Both the position numbers and the translations under genes were made by a program. A stretch of 64,000 bases of DNA from Clostridium pasteurianum (GTDB taxonomy: Bacteria > Bacillota > Clostridia > Clostridiales > Clostridiaceae). The stretch covers positions 1,860,001-1,924,000 of the forward strand of contig NZ_MCGV01000001.1 in assembly GCF_001705235.1 (NCBI RefSeq), read 5' to 3'. This document shows positions 35,422-43,266 of this stretch, piece by piece. Each line of letters starts with the position of its first letter. Position 1 is the first letter of the stretch. A model generated the notes under the pieces. The model was not told the DNA's origin, searched no databases, and was given only the letters and a program-made list of their open reading frames with translations.

Positions 35422-36105
35422 TTATTTTATTAATATGATTCCACAAAACAAAAGGGATATTGACCATATTTTCATTGATATTTTATTGATTCTATTTCCA
35501 CACTTAAAGCCTACCCATTCTAATGGCCCACAGATTATTCCAATACCTGAAATAATAAAAATTATACCTATTATTAAAGGAAACATAGAAGTACAAATTA
35601 TAGAAGCTCCTAAAATACAAATCCATATTCCCATGCATAAAAATCCCATTGTTTCTCCAATTGAGTTTCCGGCATAAACATGAAATGAATTAAAAATAAG
35701 AGCAATGGTATCTTTAGTTTTTAAATCAGTATTTTCCCTTGTATATGTCTTTGATAAAGTATCAGCTAAAAAAACCCATCTCATAAGCCCTAAACAATAA
35801 AAAATTGATGATGCAATACCAAAGGAAGCTCCAATAATTAAATATGGCGTTTTATTGGTATTCAAAATTTTATAAAATATTGTAGACACAGGAATAAGCA
35901 TTAAAGAACTTAAAACAAATAACATCCAAAAAAACCTTAATGTTTTTCCACAACTTTGATATTTATTTAAAATTGAATCTACTGGTTCTCTAAGAATGCC
36001 AGGATAATTAAAAAGTTTTGCAATTCCTATATTGCTTATGCTAAAACCTAAAGCAACTAAGATAATAAAAATACCTGATAATTTGTAAAATGTAATTAAA
36101 TCCAT
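35422..36105 (-). CDS. Integral membrane protein of unknown function, MarR-linked
   Basis: A 227-residue protein with about six or seven hydrophobic helices (e.g. FYKLSGIFIILVALGFSISN, MLFVLSSLMLIPVSTIF, IWICILGASIICTSMFP) and short loops; resembles DUF4386-like membrane proteins, but this is not certain. ATG follows AGGGGGAT. A perfect palindrome at 36122, 17 bases before the start, also occurs at the promoter of the MarR gene at 36528, so the MarR protein probably represses it. Confidence 0.7.
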   Translation of the reverse strand: MDLITFYKLSGIFIILVALGFSISNIGIAKLFNYPGILREPVDSILNKYQSCGKTLRFFWMLFVLSSLMLIPVSTIFYKILNTNKTPYLIIGASFGIASSIFYCLGLMRWVFLADTLSKTYTRENTDLKTKDTIALIFNSFHVYAGNSIGETMGFLCMGIWICILGASIICTSMFPLIIGIIFIISGIGIICGPLEWVGFKCGNRINKISMKIWSISLLFCGIILIK

Positions 36106-36121
36106 AATAAATCCCCCTAAA

Positions 36122-36142
36122 ATGTTTTAGTAACTAAAACAT
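36122..36142. promoter_or_regulatory. Probable MarR operator at the membrane-protein gene
   Basis: ATGTTTTAGT and its exact complement ACTAAAACAT flank a single A, giving a perfect 21-bp palindrome just upstream of the ribosome binding site. The same motif is repeated upstream of the MarR gene at 37018. Confidence 0.65.
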
Positions 36143-36203
36143 AATTTGACATAAATTAATAGTGATAAATTATTTGAATAATGTACTACAAAGATTCTGG
36201 CCT

Positions 36204-36236
36204 AAAATTCCGTAGATACGGAGGAATTTTTTCCAT
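36204..36236 (+). repeat. A hairpin, subtype 2
   Basis: AAAATTCCGTAGATACGGAG then GAATTTTTTCC. It lies on the gene-distal side of the MarR-linked B element. Confidence 0.7.
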
Positions 36237-36252
36237 TGCACTACCATTGGGA

Positions 36253-36537
36253 GAAGTAACAATGCTAGAGAAACGATTTAAAAAATTCTAATAAACTTTG
36301 GTTCAAAAATTGTAAAATTATCATCCACAAAGTTTGGACTTTGCCCATTATTCTTCTTAATTCAATATAAGCACTCTCTACATTGTACAATTCTTAATTA
36401 AAAGATCTAATTTGTTAATTGTAAACATTAAGATAGGCTGTATTTTATAAAGAAGGATAATAGGATTATATTCCAAACCACAGTTATGATAAAATTCATG
36501 GGATTGTTTTAATGCGACGAAGCATTGTTATTTCGTA
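36253..36537. repeat. B palindromic element, subtype 2, containing the MarR stop and interrupted by a C element
   Basis: The left arm GAAGTAACAATGCT...AACGATTTAAAAAATTCTAA (36253-36316) and the right arm ending GCATTGTTATTTCG carry matching outer sequence. The right arm contains the MarR stop codon at 36528. The body between 36317 and 36492 is replaced by a complete C element. Confidence 0.75.
36317..36492. repeat. C element, apparently complete (~176 bp)
   Basis: The left end ATTATCATCCACAAAGTTTG then GACTTTGCCCATTATTCTTCTT is mirrored by the right end AAGAAGGATAATAGG...CCAAACCACAGTTATGATAA. The interior includes AAGCACTCTCT and TAAACATTAAGATAGGCTGT. It is nested in a B palindrome. Confidence 0.75.
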
Positions 36538-36971
36538 GGCCAATTTTCAATGGTCCAATCCAAAAAATTATTTATAACTTTAATGTCATTTTCGCTTGAA
36601 GCACTGAAATATTGATGTATTTTGTTATAAAGTTTTTTGTGATATTCATTATGCAGTGCATTTACTTTTTGGCCATGTTCAGTAAGCTTATAAAAAACAT
36701 CTTTTTTATTATCAGGACTTTGATATTGTTCAATAAGTCCCTTTTTTATAAGCTTGTTTGTAACTTGACTAACAGCACCATTTGTTATACCAAGAATACT
36801 TGAAATTTCACTGGCATTAACATTTTTATGATTGTATATTGCTTCAATAGTATGAATTTCAGAATGATAAAGAACATCACCAGTCCCATAATCTCTAGGC
36901 TTTTTATTACCTTGATTCATAATATTTAACAACCGTTCAGCCTTTTCTATAATTTCCATTTCTTCTTTCAT
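36528..36971 (-). CDS. MarR-family transcriptional regulator
   Basis: A winged-helix repressor of ~147 residues with NASEISSILGITNGAVSQVTNKLIKKGLIEQYQSPDNKKDVFYKLTEHG as the DNA-binding region. ATG 36971 follows GGTGAT. Operator-like palindromes occur at its own promoter (36990 and 37018) and at the membrane-protein gene (36122), implying autoregulation and control of that gene. The last codon and stop (AAA TAA) lie in the arm of a B palindrome. Confidence 0.9.
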   Translation of the reverse strand: MKEEMEIIEKAERLLNIMNQGNKKPRDYGTGDVLYHSEIHTIEAIYNHKNVNASEISSILGITNGAVSQVTNKLIKKGLIEQYQSPDNKKDVFYKLTEHGQKVNALHNEYHKKLYNKIHQYFSASSENDIKVINNFLDWTIENWPTK

Positions 36972-36989
36972 TTTTATCACCAATATTAT

Positions 36990-37038
36990 TTTATAGTAGC
37001 TAAACAAAAATGTCAATATGTTTTAGTAGCTAAAATAT
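36990..37038. promoter_or_regulatory. Two MarR-operator-like motifs at the marR promoter
   Basis: ATGTTTTAGTAGCTAAAATA at 37018 is a near-perfect match to the palindrome at 36122. A weaker copy, TTTATAGTAGCTAAACAAAA, lies at about 36990-37010. Confidence 0.6.
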
Positions 37039-37045
37039 ATTATGT

Positions 37046-37235
37046 GACGATTTAAAAAAATCCTAATAAATCTTGATGTAAAAATCATAAAATTATCATA
37101 CACGAGGTTTGGGCTTTATCCTATTATCCTTTTTTACCAAATATAATATATTAAATATTATTGGTAACAAAATATGACCCAAGCCCCATTTATAATAAGG
37201 CTTATAGTATTTTACAATTTATACCTTAGACTTTC
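37046..37235. repeat. B-element remnant split by a C element
   Basis: The left arm GACGATTTAAAAAAATCCTA...AAAAATCATAA (37046-37091) and the right arm TAGTATTTTACAATTTATAC then CTTAGACTT (37207-37235) are subtype 2. A C element occupies 37092-37198. The outer ends are lost. Confidence 0.65.
37092..37198. repeat. C element with shortened interior
   Basis: Ends ATTATCATACACGAGGTTTG and AAGCCCCATTTATAATAA are the terminal inverted repeats. The interior (AATATTAAATATTATTGG) differs from the other copies. Confidence 0.7.
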
Positions 37236-37262
37236 TAGAACGCTAGTGGAAGAAAATCTTCC
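37232..37262 (+). repeat. A hairpin, subtype 1
   Basis: AGAACGCTAGTGGAAGAAAA then TCTTCCTTGCC, immediately left of the complete B element. Confidence 0.6.
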
Positions 37263-37275
37263 TTGCCTTTTCTCT

Positions 37276-37466
37276 AATCGAAGTAACAGTCTGTTGGGGC
37301 GATTTAAATAAAATTCAATAAGTCTTGCTCCAAATTATAAAAATACTTAGAGACTTTAATCTGTATGAGTCTAAAGACGAGTTATTAAAATTTCTTAGGA
37401 TTTTTATAATTTGGAGCTTAGTCTTATGAATTCTATTTAATGTCCCAACAGACTGTTACTTCGATT
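37276..37466. repeat. B palindromic element, subtype 1, well preserved
   Basis: AATCGAAGTAACAGTCTGTT (37276) is exactly complementary to the right end at 37447-37466. Inner arms TTGCTCCAAATTATAAAAAT and the complementary right side surround the loop AATCTGTATGAG...CGAGTTATT. It lies 228 bases from the CCA gene stop, with the DnaA-box cluster in between. Confidence 0.88.
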
Positions 37467-37663
37467 TTATCCACTTATGCACAGTTTTTGTGTGATTTTT
37501 TATGTTAAAGCACAACTTATCCACATTGTACACAATATTGTCCACAGCTTTTGTGTATAATGCACAGTATAATTGTTACTATTTATGGTATATCACTATT
37601 TATTTTATTTTCTATACACATTATCAACAGCATGTTAATAAAACTTTTATAAGATTTTACACA
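37467..37663. promoter_or_regulatory. Cluster of DnaA-box-like sequences (non-coding)
   Basis: Boxes on the plus strand: TTATCCACT 37467, TTATGCACA 37475, TTATCCACA 37517, TTGTACACA 37526, TTGTCCACA 37538. On the minus strand TTATACACA reads 37560-37552. Weaker copies are TTATCAACA 37621, CTATACACA 37612 and TTTTACACA near 37655. Three match TTATNCACA exactly, all within about 100 bases. The DNA between is AT-rich and no gene starts here. A DnaA-binding (titration or regulatory) locus is the likely meaning. Confidence 0.7.
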
Positions 37664-37694
37664 GTTTCTGTGAATACATGTTGATATGTTTTTT

Positions 37695-39062
37695 CTACTT
37701 CATTTCTAAAACAAAATTAAACTGTTCATCCCTACTTTTAACTTTTCCTAAATAAATCTGCTTATCAAGTTCCTTAATTACTTGACCGATTCTTTGTCCA
37801 CTAAAACCAAGTTCTTTTAAATCATTTCCATCTATTAACCTTTTATTTTTTACATCACAAAAGTTTTCATAAGTATTAATTAAATCTGAAATAAATTCTT
37901 TAAATTTATCTTTATCCTTCTGAGCATCCATATACATTTTAGTTGCATAAACATCACAAAATGATGCCGTTATAATATATGGAACATACTTATTAAACTT
38001 TACAAAGAAATCATAAGTTTTTGATTTCAGATTACTATTATCCAATTTAAAAAGCATGAGTGGATACATATGATTTTTAACAACTGAACATACCATTTTT
38101 TTTGCATCGCCCGGAAACTTTAATTTGTCGCATACTTTTTCAATAATTTCAAACCCTTTCTCATCATGCCCCTTAAAACTTACCTTATCTTCTTCTTTTT
38201 TATAGCTTACATATTTACCTATATCATGAACAAATGTTGCAAATGCTAAATAATCACTTTCATCATATATGCCTATTTTTTTGTTAAATATTTCGATGTC
38301 TAAATTCTTAACCTGCATAATTCCCTTTTGAAGATCTTTAAATACATGATATGCAGTATTCATATGTGTGAACGCATCTACCAAATGATATTTACATTTT
38401 CCTACTGTTTTTAACTCCTCCATGTACGGTAATATATTTTTTAGAACCATGTATTGATCCATAACTTCAAAAAAGATTCCATTTTCATCATCATGTATAC
38501 CATGGATAAATTCATCTAGTACTCTATCTGCAGGAAACTTCAATATATTTTTTGCTTCTGATCTTATATATTCTTCGGTATATCCACTAAAATGCATACC
38601 ATACTTTATATAAAATCTTATGCCTCTAAGTATTCTTACTGGATCGTCCTTAAAACTATCTTCATCTACTGATTGAAGAATTCTTCTTTTAATATGCAGC
38701 CTACCTTTTAGTGGATCAATAATCTTATTATTTCTTAAATCTAATGCTATAGCGTTTGCAGTAAAATCTCTTTTAAGCAAATCTTCTTCTATACTTTGTC
38801 CTTTCATTTCAGATATATCTACAACATAATTATTTAAAGTAGCTCTATAAATATTACATTCACCTCTAAGTACAAATACTTTAAACCCCTTCTCTTGAAA
38901 TACATCTAACACTTTTTCTATATTCCCTGATAAAACTATATCTAAATCATTAGGCTCATTTTTTATATTAATAAGTTTATCTCTTATATATCCACCAACT
39001 AAATATGCTTGTATATCTGTATTACAGATTATGCTTTTTACTAATTTTATAATTTCTCTCAC
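37695..39062 (-). CDS. cca: CCA-adding tRNA nucleotidyltransferase / poly(A) polymerase family with HD domain
   Basis: Adds or repairs the tRNA 3' CCA end. The class II nucleotidyltransferase head has AYLVGGYIRDKLINIKNEPNDLDIVL (the DxD metal site), then RDFTANAIALDL and DPVRILRGIRFYIKYG. A C-terminal HD domain (~250-370, FVHDIGKYVSYKKEED, FKGHDEKG) follows, as in bifunctional CCA enzymes. Length ~455. The GTG at 39062 follows AGAGGTG; a GTG at 39071 lies on that site. Poly(A) polymerase activity cannot be excluded by eye. Confidence 0.88.
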   Translation of the reverse strand: MREIIKLVKSIICNTDIQAYLVGGYIRDKLINIKNEPNDLDIVLSGNIEKVLDVFQEKGFKVFVLRGECNIYRATLNNYVVDISEMKGQSIEEDLLKRDFTANAIALDLRNNKIIDPLKGRLHIKRRILQSVDEDSFKDDPVRILRGIRFYIKYGMHFSGYTEEYIRSEAKNILKFPADRVLDEFIHGIHDDENGIFFEVMDQYMVLKNILPYMEELKTVGKCKYHLVDAFTHMNTAYHVFKDLQKGIMQVKNLDIEIFNKKIGIYDESDYLAFATFVHDIGKYVSYKKEEDKVSFKGHDEKGFEIIEKVCDKLKFPGDAKKMVCSVVKNHMYPLMLFKLDNSNLKSKTYDFFVKFNKYVPYIITASFCDVYATKMYMDAQKDKDKFKEFISDLINTYENFCDVKNKRLIDGNDLKELGFSGQRIGQVIKELDKQIYLGKVKSRDEQFNFVLEMK

Positions 39063-39158
39063 AGTAATCACCTCTTAAATAATTATATCATTTTGCTTTT
39101 AATGATATACATAATAAGTCGAAAAACTAATTTTCCTATTTATATTTTTTAACTGACT

Positions 39159-39166
39159 TTTCGACA
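39159..39166. promoter_or_regulatory. Possible Spo0A box upstream of abrB
   Basis: TTTCGACA is the inverse of TGTCGAAA, the core Spo0A box. A second TCGAAA core lies at 39120, and a partial TTTGTCGGA at 39484 is near the abrB start. Spo0A represses abrB in Bacillus; the sites here are only suggestive. Confidence 0.3.
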
Positions 39167-39350
39167 TCTTGCCAAGATTAAACCATATAATTACTTTTTT
39201 GTTTTGTAACGTATTTTAATATTGACATATTCCAACTAATAGCTACTTTTTACAGTAATTTGTACTATATATCACTTAAATTTTTTCATTTACATTGATA
39301 TTTCTAGCTTTGAGGGCATGGAAAAATTTTGTATTAATATAAAAAAAGCA

Positions 39351-39379
39351 TTGACTTTTCAATTATATGGTAGTATATT
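39351..39379 (+). promoter_or_regulatory. Sigma-A-type promoter P1 of abrB
   Basis: TTGACT at 39351, exactly 17 bases, then TATATT at 39374. Confidence 0.6.
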
Positions 39380-39441
39380 ATCTATTAGATGGAAGTTACT
39401 AAAAAAAATGTAACTATATTTAAAACATTATAATTTATTCA

Positions 39442-39470
39442 TTGACTTTTAATGTAATATTTGTTATTAT
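39442..39470 (+). promoter_or_regulatory. Sigma-A-type promoter P2 of abrB
   Basis: TTGACT at 39442, exactly 17 bases, then TATTAT at 39465. It lies 50 bases before the start codon and repeats the P1 layout. Confidence 0.65.
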
Positions 39471-39517
39471 TTAATTGCAATGTTTGTCGGATGATGTAAT
39501 TTAAGGAGGAATTTGAA

Positions 39518-39763
39518 ATGAAATCAACAGGAGTAGTTAGAAGAGTAGACGAATTAGGTAGAATTGTAATACCTATAGAATTAAGAAGGACTCTAAATAT
39601 AGCAGAAAAAGATGCTTTAGAAATTTATGTAGATGGAGAACAGATTATTTTAAAGAAATATGAACCAGCTTGTATTTTCTGCGGAGATGCAAGTGATGTT
39701 GTTAATTACAGAGGTAAAAATATTTGTAAACATTGTCTTCAGGAATTAAAAGAAGGTAGATAA
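39518..39763 (+). CDS. abrB: AbrB-family transition-state regulator with C-terminal zinc ribbon
   Basis: A DNA-binding regulator of stationary phase, sporulation and (in solventogenic clostridia) solvent genes. The N-terminal ~50 residues are the swapped-hairpin SpoVT-AbrB fold (MKSTGVVRRVDELGRIVIPIELRRTLNIAEKDALEIYVD). The C-terminal ~30 carry CIFCGDAS...NICKHC, two CxxC pairs suited to zinc, as in clostridial AbrB. At 81 residues it is full length. ATG follows AAGGAGG. Two tandem promoters precede it. It is convergent with the NlpC/P60 gene across a perfect terminator. Gene order to rsmI, ricT and holB matches the Bacillus abrB neighbourhood. Confidence 0.93.
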   Translation: MKSTGVVRRVDELGRIVIPIELRRTLNIAEKDALEIYVDGEQIILKKYEPACIFCGDASDVVNYRGKNICKHCLQELKEGR

Positions 39764-39852
39764 TGTTTTAACCATATTAAACTCAAATAAATTATAGGAT
39801 AACTAATTTATAATCCCCTATAATTTAAATGCATTTTCTAAAAAATCACCTT

Positions 39853-39890
39853 AAATAAATAGACTGTCTTAAAAGACAGTCTATTTATTT
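39853..39890. terminator. Bidirectional terminator between abrB and the NlpC/P60 gene
   Basis: A perfect 18-bp stem, AAATAAATAGACTGTCTT and its complement, with a two-base spacer and T/A runs outside. Confidence 0.9.
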
Positions 39891-39902
39891 TATATGTTTT
39901 TA

Positions 39903-41033
39903 TTAATGTAATATTCTCCTCGCTGCACAATATGAACCTGGATATAACGGTGAAATTTTAACAACATCACCAGTATGAGGTGCTTGTATAAAAGCATTAT
40001 CTCCTACATAAATTCCAACATGATCAGGTCCTTTAGCTGATGGATAAAAGAACACCAAATCACCCGGTTGAAGTGAACCAGTGACAGCTTCTCCATCATT
40101 AACTTGCGAATATGTATCTTCGCCTAATGTAATACCAAAATGTTTATATACATACCAAACAAGCCCAGAACAATCAAATTCATTAGGTCCTTTTGCACCC
40201 CAAACATATTTATCTCCTAGAAAATTCTTTGCATAACTAACTATAGCCTCTCCGGTTACACCGGTGTATATAGTGCCTCCATTTGTTCCTCCAGAAGACC
40301 CTTGTGATGATGAAGTTGAAGGCTTTGCAGTAACATTAGTAGGAACATTTAAAGCTTCTATCTTCTTCTTTTCAGCATCCATAGCCTGCTGAATCTTTTG
40401 CATTTCGCCACTGTGCTTTGCTTCTTCCGCCTTAGCATCTGCTATAAGCTTGTCTTCTTGGGCTTTTTTATCATTTAAATCTTTTAATTTCTTTTTATTT
40501 TCATTTTGAAGTGCTTGAAGTTTACCATTTTCATCTGATAAAACCTTCTGCTGTTTTTCTACATCATCCTGCTGTGTTTTAAAATTTGTAATAATCTGCT
40601 TGTCATAATCCGCTACACTTTTAACTGCATCTATTTTCGAAATAAGGTCGCTAAAATTTTTGCTATTTAAAATAACATCCATATACTGCGTAGTAGTACC
40701 ATTTACATACATAGCACGCAATCTTTGACCATAAAGTTCCTGTTCACTGCTAATATCACTCTTAGTTTCATTTATTTTTTTCTGTGTTGCATCAATATTT
40801 GACTGACTTTGAGCTATTTTCTTATCGGTACCTGCCATACTCTCATTAAGCTGTCCTATTTGATTGTCTAATACTGATATTTTGCCTTCTATATCTTGTA
40901 CACCTTTAAGTGCATTTTCATACTGCTGTAAGCTTTGATTATATTGATCCTGAAGTGGGCTCGCAAATACATTGCCACTACAAGTCACTACAACACTCAA
41001 TGCTACAAGTGCAGTTAAAAATTTTTTATGCAT
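39903..41033 (-). CDS. Secreted NlpC/P60 peptidoglycan endopeptidase with coiled coil (copy 1)
   Basis: A cell-wall hydrolase. A signal peptide (MHKKFLTALVALSVVVTCSGNVFA) precedes a long PcsB-like coiled coil (~28-230), a Ser/Gly/Thr linker (~232-255) and an NlpC/P60 domain with Cys in NEFDCSGLVWYVYKHFG and His in GPDHVGIYVG. Length 376. It is the downstream member of a tandem pair with 41109-42200 that shares domain plan and about half of the sequence. The two have separate terminators, so each may be expressed alone. Confidence 0.92.
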   Translation of the reverse strand: MHKKFLTALVALSVVVTCSGNVFASPLQDQYNQSLQQYENALKGVQDIEGKISVLDNQIGQLNESMAGTDKKIAQSQSNIDATQKKINETKSDISSEQELYGQRLRAMYVNGTTTQYMDVILNSKNFSDLISKIDAVKSVADYDKQIITNFKTQQDDVEKQQKVLSDENGKLQALQNENKKKLKDLNDKKAQEDKLIADAKAEEAKHSGEMQKIQQAMDAEKKKIEALNVPTNVTAKPSTSSSQGSSGGTNGGTIYTGVTGEAIVSYAKNFLGDKYVWGAKGPNEFDCSGLVWYVYKHFGITLGEDTYSQVNDGEAVTGSLQPGDLVFFYPSAKGPDHVGIYVGDNAFIQAPHTGDVVKISPLYPGSYCAARRILH

Positions 41034-41067
41034 TCCACTTCTCCCCTTCTATACAAAATTTAAATTA

Positions 41068-41096
41068 TAAAAGGGCAACAATAAATTGCGCCCTTT
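41068..41096 (-). terminator. Terminator of NlpC/P60 copy 2
   Basis: AAAAGGGC and GCCCTTTT pair around ~13 bases, just after the stop codon of the upstream paralogue. Confidence 0.7.
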
Positions 41097-41108
41097 TATT
41101 TTTCAATT

Positions 41109-42200
41109 TTATCTTACTCTTTTAGCTATACTAAGATCTCCCCTATTAGCTGATGTAACTCTTACAAATGCTCCAGTATGAGGTGCTTCTATCATCTGTC
41201 CACCACCAACATACATAGCAACGTGATGTGGTGCTGATGCGCTTCCAAAGAATAGTAAATCACCTGGCTGTAAACTATTTAAACTAACTGTAGTTCCCAC
41301 ATTTACTTGATCATATGTAGTCCTTGGAAGACTAACTCCAAAATGAGCATATACATACTGTACAAGGCCTGAACAATCGAATCCAGCTGGCGATGTTCCG
41401 CCTGACACATATGGAACACCACAGAATTGCTCTGCAAAACTTACAATGTCAGTAAAGTTTCCGCCGCCTCTTGGTATAGGCTTACTACTATTACTAGTAG
41501 TAGTAGTTTTATTATCTGCTAAAAGCTTAGCCTGTGCTGATGCCTTTATTGCATTTTGTGCATCCTGCTGAGATTTAAGAGCAGATGCATCTTTGCTTTC
41601 CTGTGCTTTTGCTTGAGCTACGACAACGTTCTCTTTAGCCTTGTCGTCATTGATCTGCTTAAGTTTAGAATCATTTTCTTTATTTAAAGCAACAAGCTTT
41701 TCCTTTTCCGACACAATTTTATCTTTCTTAGCTTGTACTCTATCTTGTGAATCTTTTAATTCACCAATAAGTTTATTGTCATAATCTGTAACTTGCTTTA
41801 TAGCTTCTACCCTTGCTAACATATCGCTAAAGCTTTTGGATTTAAGAAGAATGTCTATGTAACTTTGATTACTTCCGCTTATGTATAATGCTCTCATTCT
41901 TTCACCAAATTTATCTTTTTCCTCTTTTATATTTTCTTTAGCTGTTCCTATGTCCTTTTGTGCTTGATCTATGTCCTTCTGTGCTTGGTCTATTTTTTTG
42001 CTATTATTATCACGGTCATTCATAATGTTTTCAATTTTGTTGTCCATTTGCTGGATCTTATCTTCTAACTGAAGCACACTCTCATGTGATTGGTTGTATT
42101 TTGCCTGACTATCATCTAGTGGTGTCGCTAAGACGGTAGTAGTTCCCATAGATGTTATTACACCTAACGCAACTACAATCATTGCTATTTTCTTGTGCAC
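41109..42200 (-). CDS. Secreted NlpC/P60 peptidoglycan endopeptidase with coiled coil (copy 2)
   Basis: Same plan as its neighbour: signal peptide (MHKKIAMIVVALGVITSMGTTTVLA), coiled coil (~30-225) with the heptad-like repeat KIDQAQKDIDQAQKDIG, a short linker and an NlpC/P60 domain (PAGFDCSGLVQYVYAHFG with the catalytic Cys, PHHVAMYVGGGQMIEAPH with His). Length 363. Repeat-driven coiled-coil length differs from copy 1. It cleaves peptide stems of peptidoglycan during growth or separation (family knowledge). The tandem pair probably arose by duplication. Confidence 0.92.
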   Translation of the reverse strand: MHKKIAMIVVALGVITSMGTTTVLATPLDDSQAKYNQSHESVLQLEDKIQQMDNKIENIMNDRDNNSKKIDQAQKDIDQAQKDIGTAKENIKEEKDKFGERMRALYISGSNQSYIDILLKSKSFSDMLARVEAIKQVTDYDNKLIGELKDSQDRVQAKKDKIVSEKEKLVALNKENDSKLKQINDDKAKENVVVAQAKAQESKDASALKSQQDAQNAIKASAQAKLLADNKTTTTSNSSKPIPRGGGNFTDIVSFAEQFCGVPYVSGGTSPAGFDCSGLVQYVYAHFGVSLPRTTYDQVNVGTTVSLNSLQPGDLLFFGSASAPHHVAMYVGGGQMIEAPHTGAFVRVTSANRGDLSIAKRVR

Positions 42201-42250
42201 TATATATCTCCCCCTTAATTAGAATGTAAATATTTTCAGCTTTGCCCTAA

Positions 42251-42276
42251 AAAAAAAAGTTATACAACTTTTTATT
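42251..42276 (-). terminator. Terminator downstream of rsmI
   Basis: On the minus strand AAAAAGTTGTATAACTTTTT is followed by a T run. It lies about 140 bases after the rsmI stop. Confidence 0.6.
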
Positions 42277-42411
42277 TTATTTTATCATATTGTTTATATT
42301 ATAACATTAAATTTGCTTAATTTACAACATAGATGTTTAATACTATATTTAAGTTTTTAAAAGCATACCTAACAATAAAAAGATTATTCAAGTGTATTAG
42401 AGAAATATAAA

Positions 42412-43257
42412 TTATTTTATGTCTATTGAATATTTATATACCTCTGATTTAGGAATATTTCTATCCTTTGCTACCTTTTTTACAGCTTCTTTTTTAGATA
42501 ATCCTTCATCTATATATTTAATTATATGCTCTTTAATACTTATATCTTCCCATTCAGATAATTTTTCTTTTAATATTTCTTCTTCACTTTTTCCGTCAAT
42601 GATTAGTACATACTCCCCCTTAGGCTTTCCGTTTTCATACAATTTAACTGCTTCTTCTAATGTAATTCTTTTTATGTCCTCATGAATTTTAGTAAGCTCT
42701 CTGCATATTGATATTTTCCTGTTTCCCAAATTATCAAGTAAGAATTTCAAAGTATTAAGAAGCTTATGAGGTGCTTCATAAAATATCAAAGTTTCTCTTG
42801 CATTTTTAACTTCTTCGATAATTTGCTTCTTATCCTTAGTCTCTTTAGGTAAAAAGCCTCTAAATAAAAATTTCGAAGTATCAAGTCCAGAATATACTAA
42901 CGCTGTTATGAGTGCAGTTGGTCCAGGTATAACTTCAAACTCAACATTATTTTCTATACATTCCTCCGCAACAACACTTCCTGGATCAGAAATACCTGGC
43001 ATCCCAGCATCTGTTACTAATGCTATGTTTTTTCCGCTTCTAACCATATTAAGTAACTCAGGGCTTCTATCTTTTTCATTAAATTTATGATAACTTATTA
43101 GTGGTTTTTTTATATTAAAATGATTTAGAAGTTTTAAACTCTGCCTTGTATCTTCCGCTGCAACAGCATCACAATTTTGAAGAACTTCTAAGGCCCTAAG
43201 AGTTATATCCTTCAAATTTCCTATAGGTGTTCCAACTAAAAACAACTTTCCACTCAT
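42412..43257 (-). CDS. rsmI: 16S rRNA 2'-O-ribose C1402 methyltransferase
   Basis: Methylates C1402 in the 16S decoding centre using SAM. Family motifs are LVGTPIGNLKDITLRALEVL, AAEDTRQSLKLLNHF, ALVTDAGMPGISDPG and FRGFLPKE. At 281 residues it is full length. It follows trmN6 by nine bases in the same order as yabB-yabC in Bacillus. Confidence 0.96.
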   Translation of the reverse strand: MSGKLFLVGTPIGNLKDITLRALEVLQNCDAVAAEDTRQSLKLLNHFNIKKPLISYHKFNEKDRSPELLNMVRSGKNIALVTDAGMPGISDPGSVVAEECIENNVEFEVIPGPTALITALVYSGLDTSKFLFRGFLPKETKDKKQIIEEVKNARETLIFYEAPHKLLNTLKFLLDNLGNRKISICRELTKIHEDIKRITLEEAVKLYENGKPKGEYVLIIDGKSEEEILKEKLSEWEDISIKEHIIKYIDEGLSKKEAVKKVAKDRNIPKSEVYKYSIDIK

Positions 43258-43266
43258 AATAATTTC

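Noticed and set aside
37276-37466. CRISPR-like repeats or an array among the dispersed repeats
   Set aside because: The repeats are long palindromes scattered at gene ends, with no regular short repeat-spacer pattern and no cas genes in the window.
37467-37663. This cluster as the chromosomal origin itself
   Set aside because: No dnaA, dnaN, rpmH or gyr genes lie nearby, and the flanking genes are cca and marR; an auxiliary DnaA-binding site is more reasonable.
42201-42411. A c-di-AMP (ydaO-type) riboswitch before the NlpC/P60 gene
   Set aside because: The leader is AT-rich with only a simple terminator hairpin; I do not see the conserved riboswitch core.
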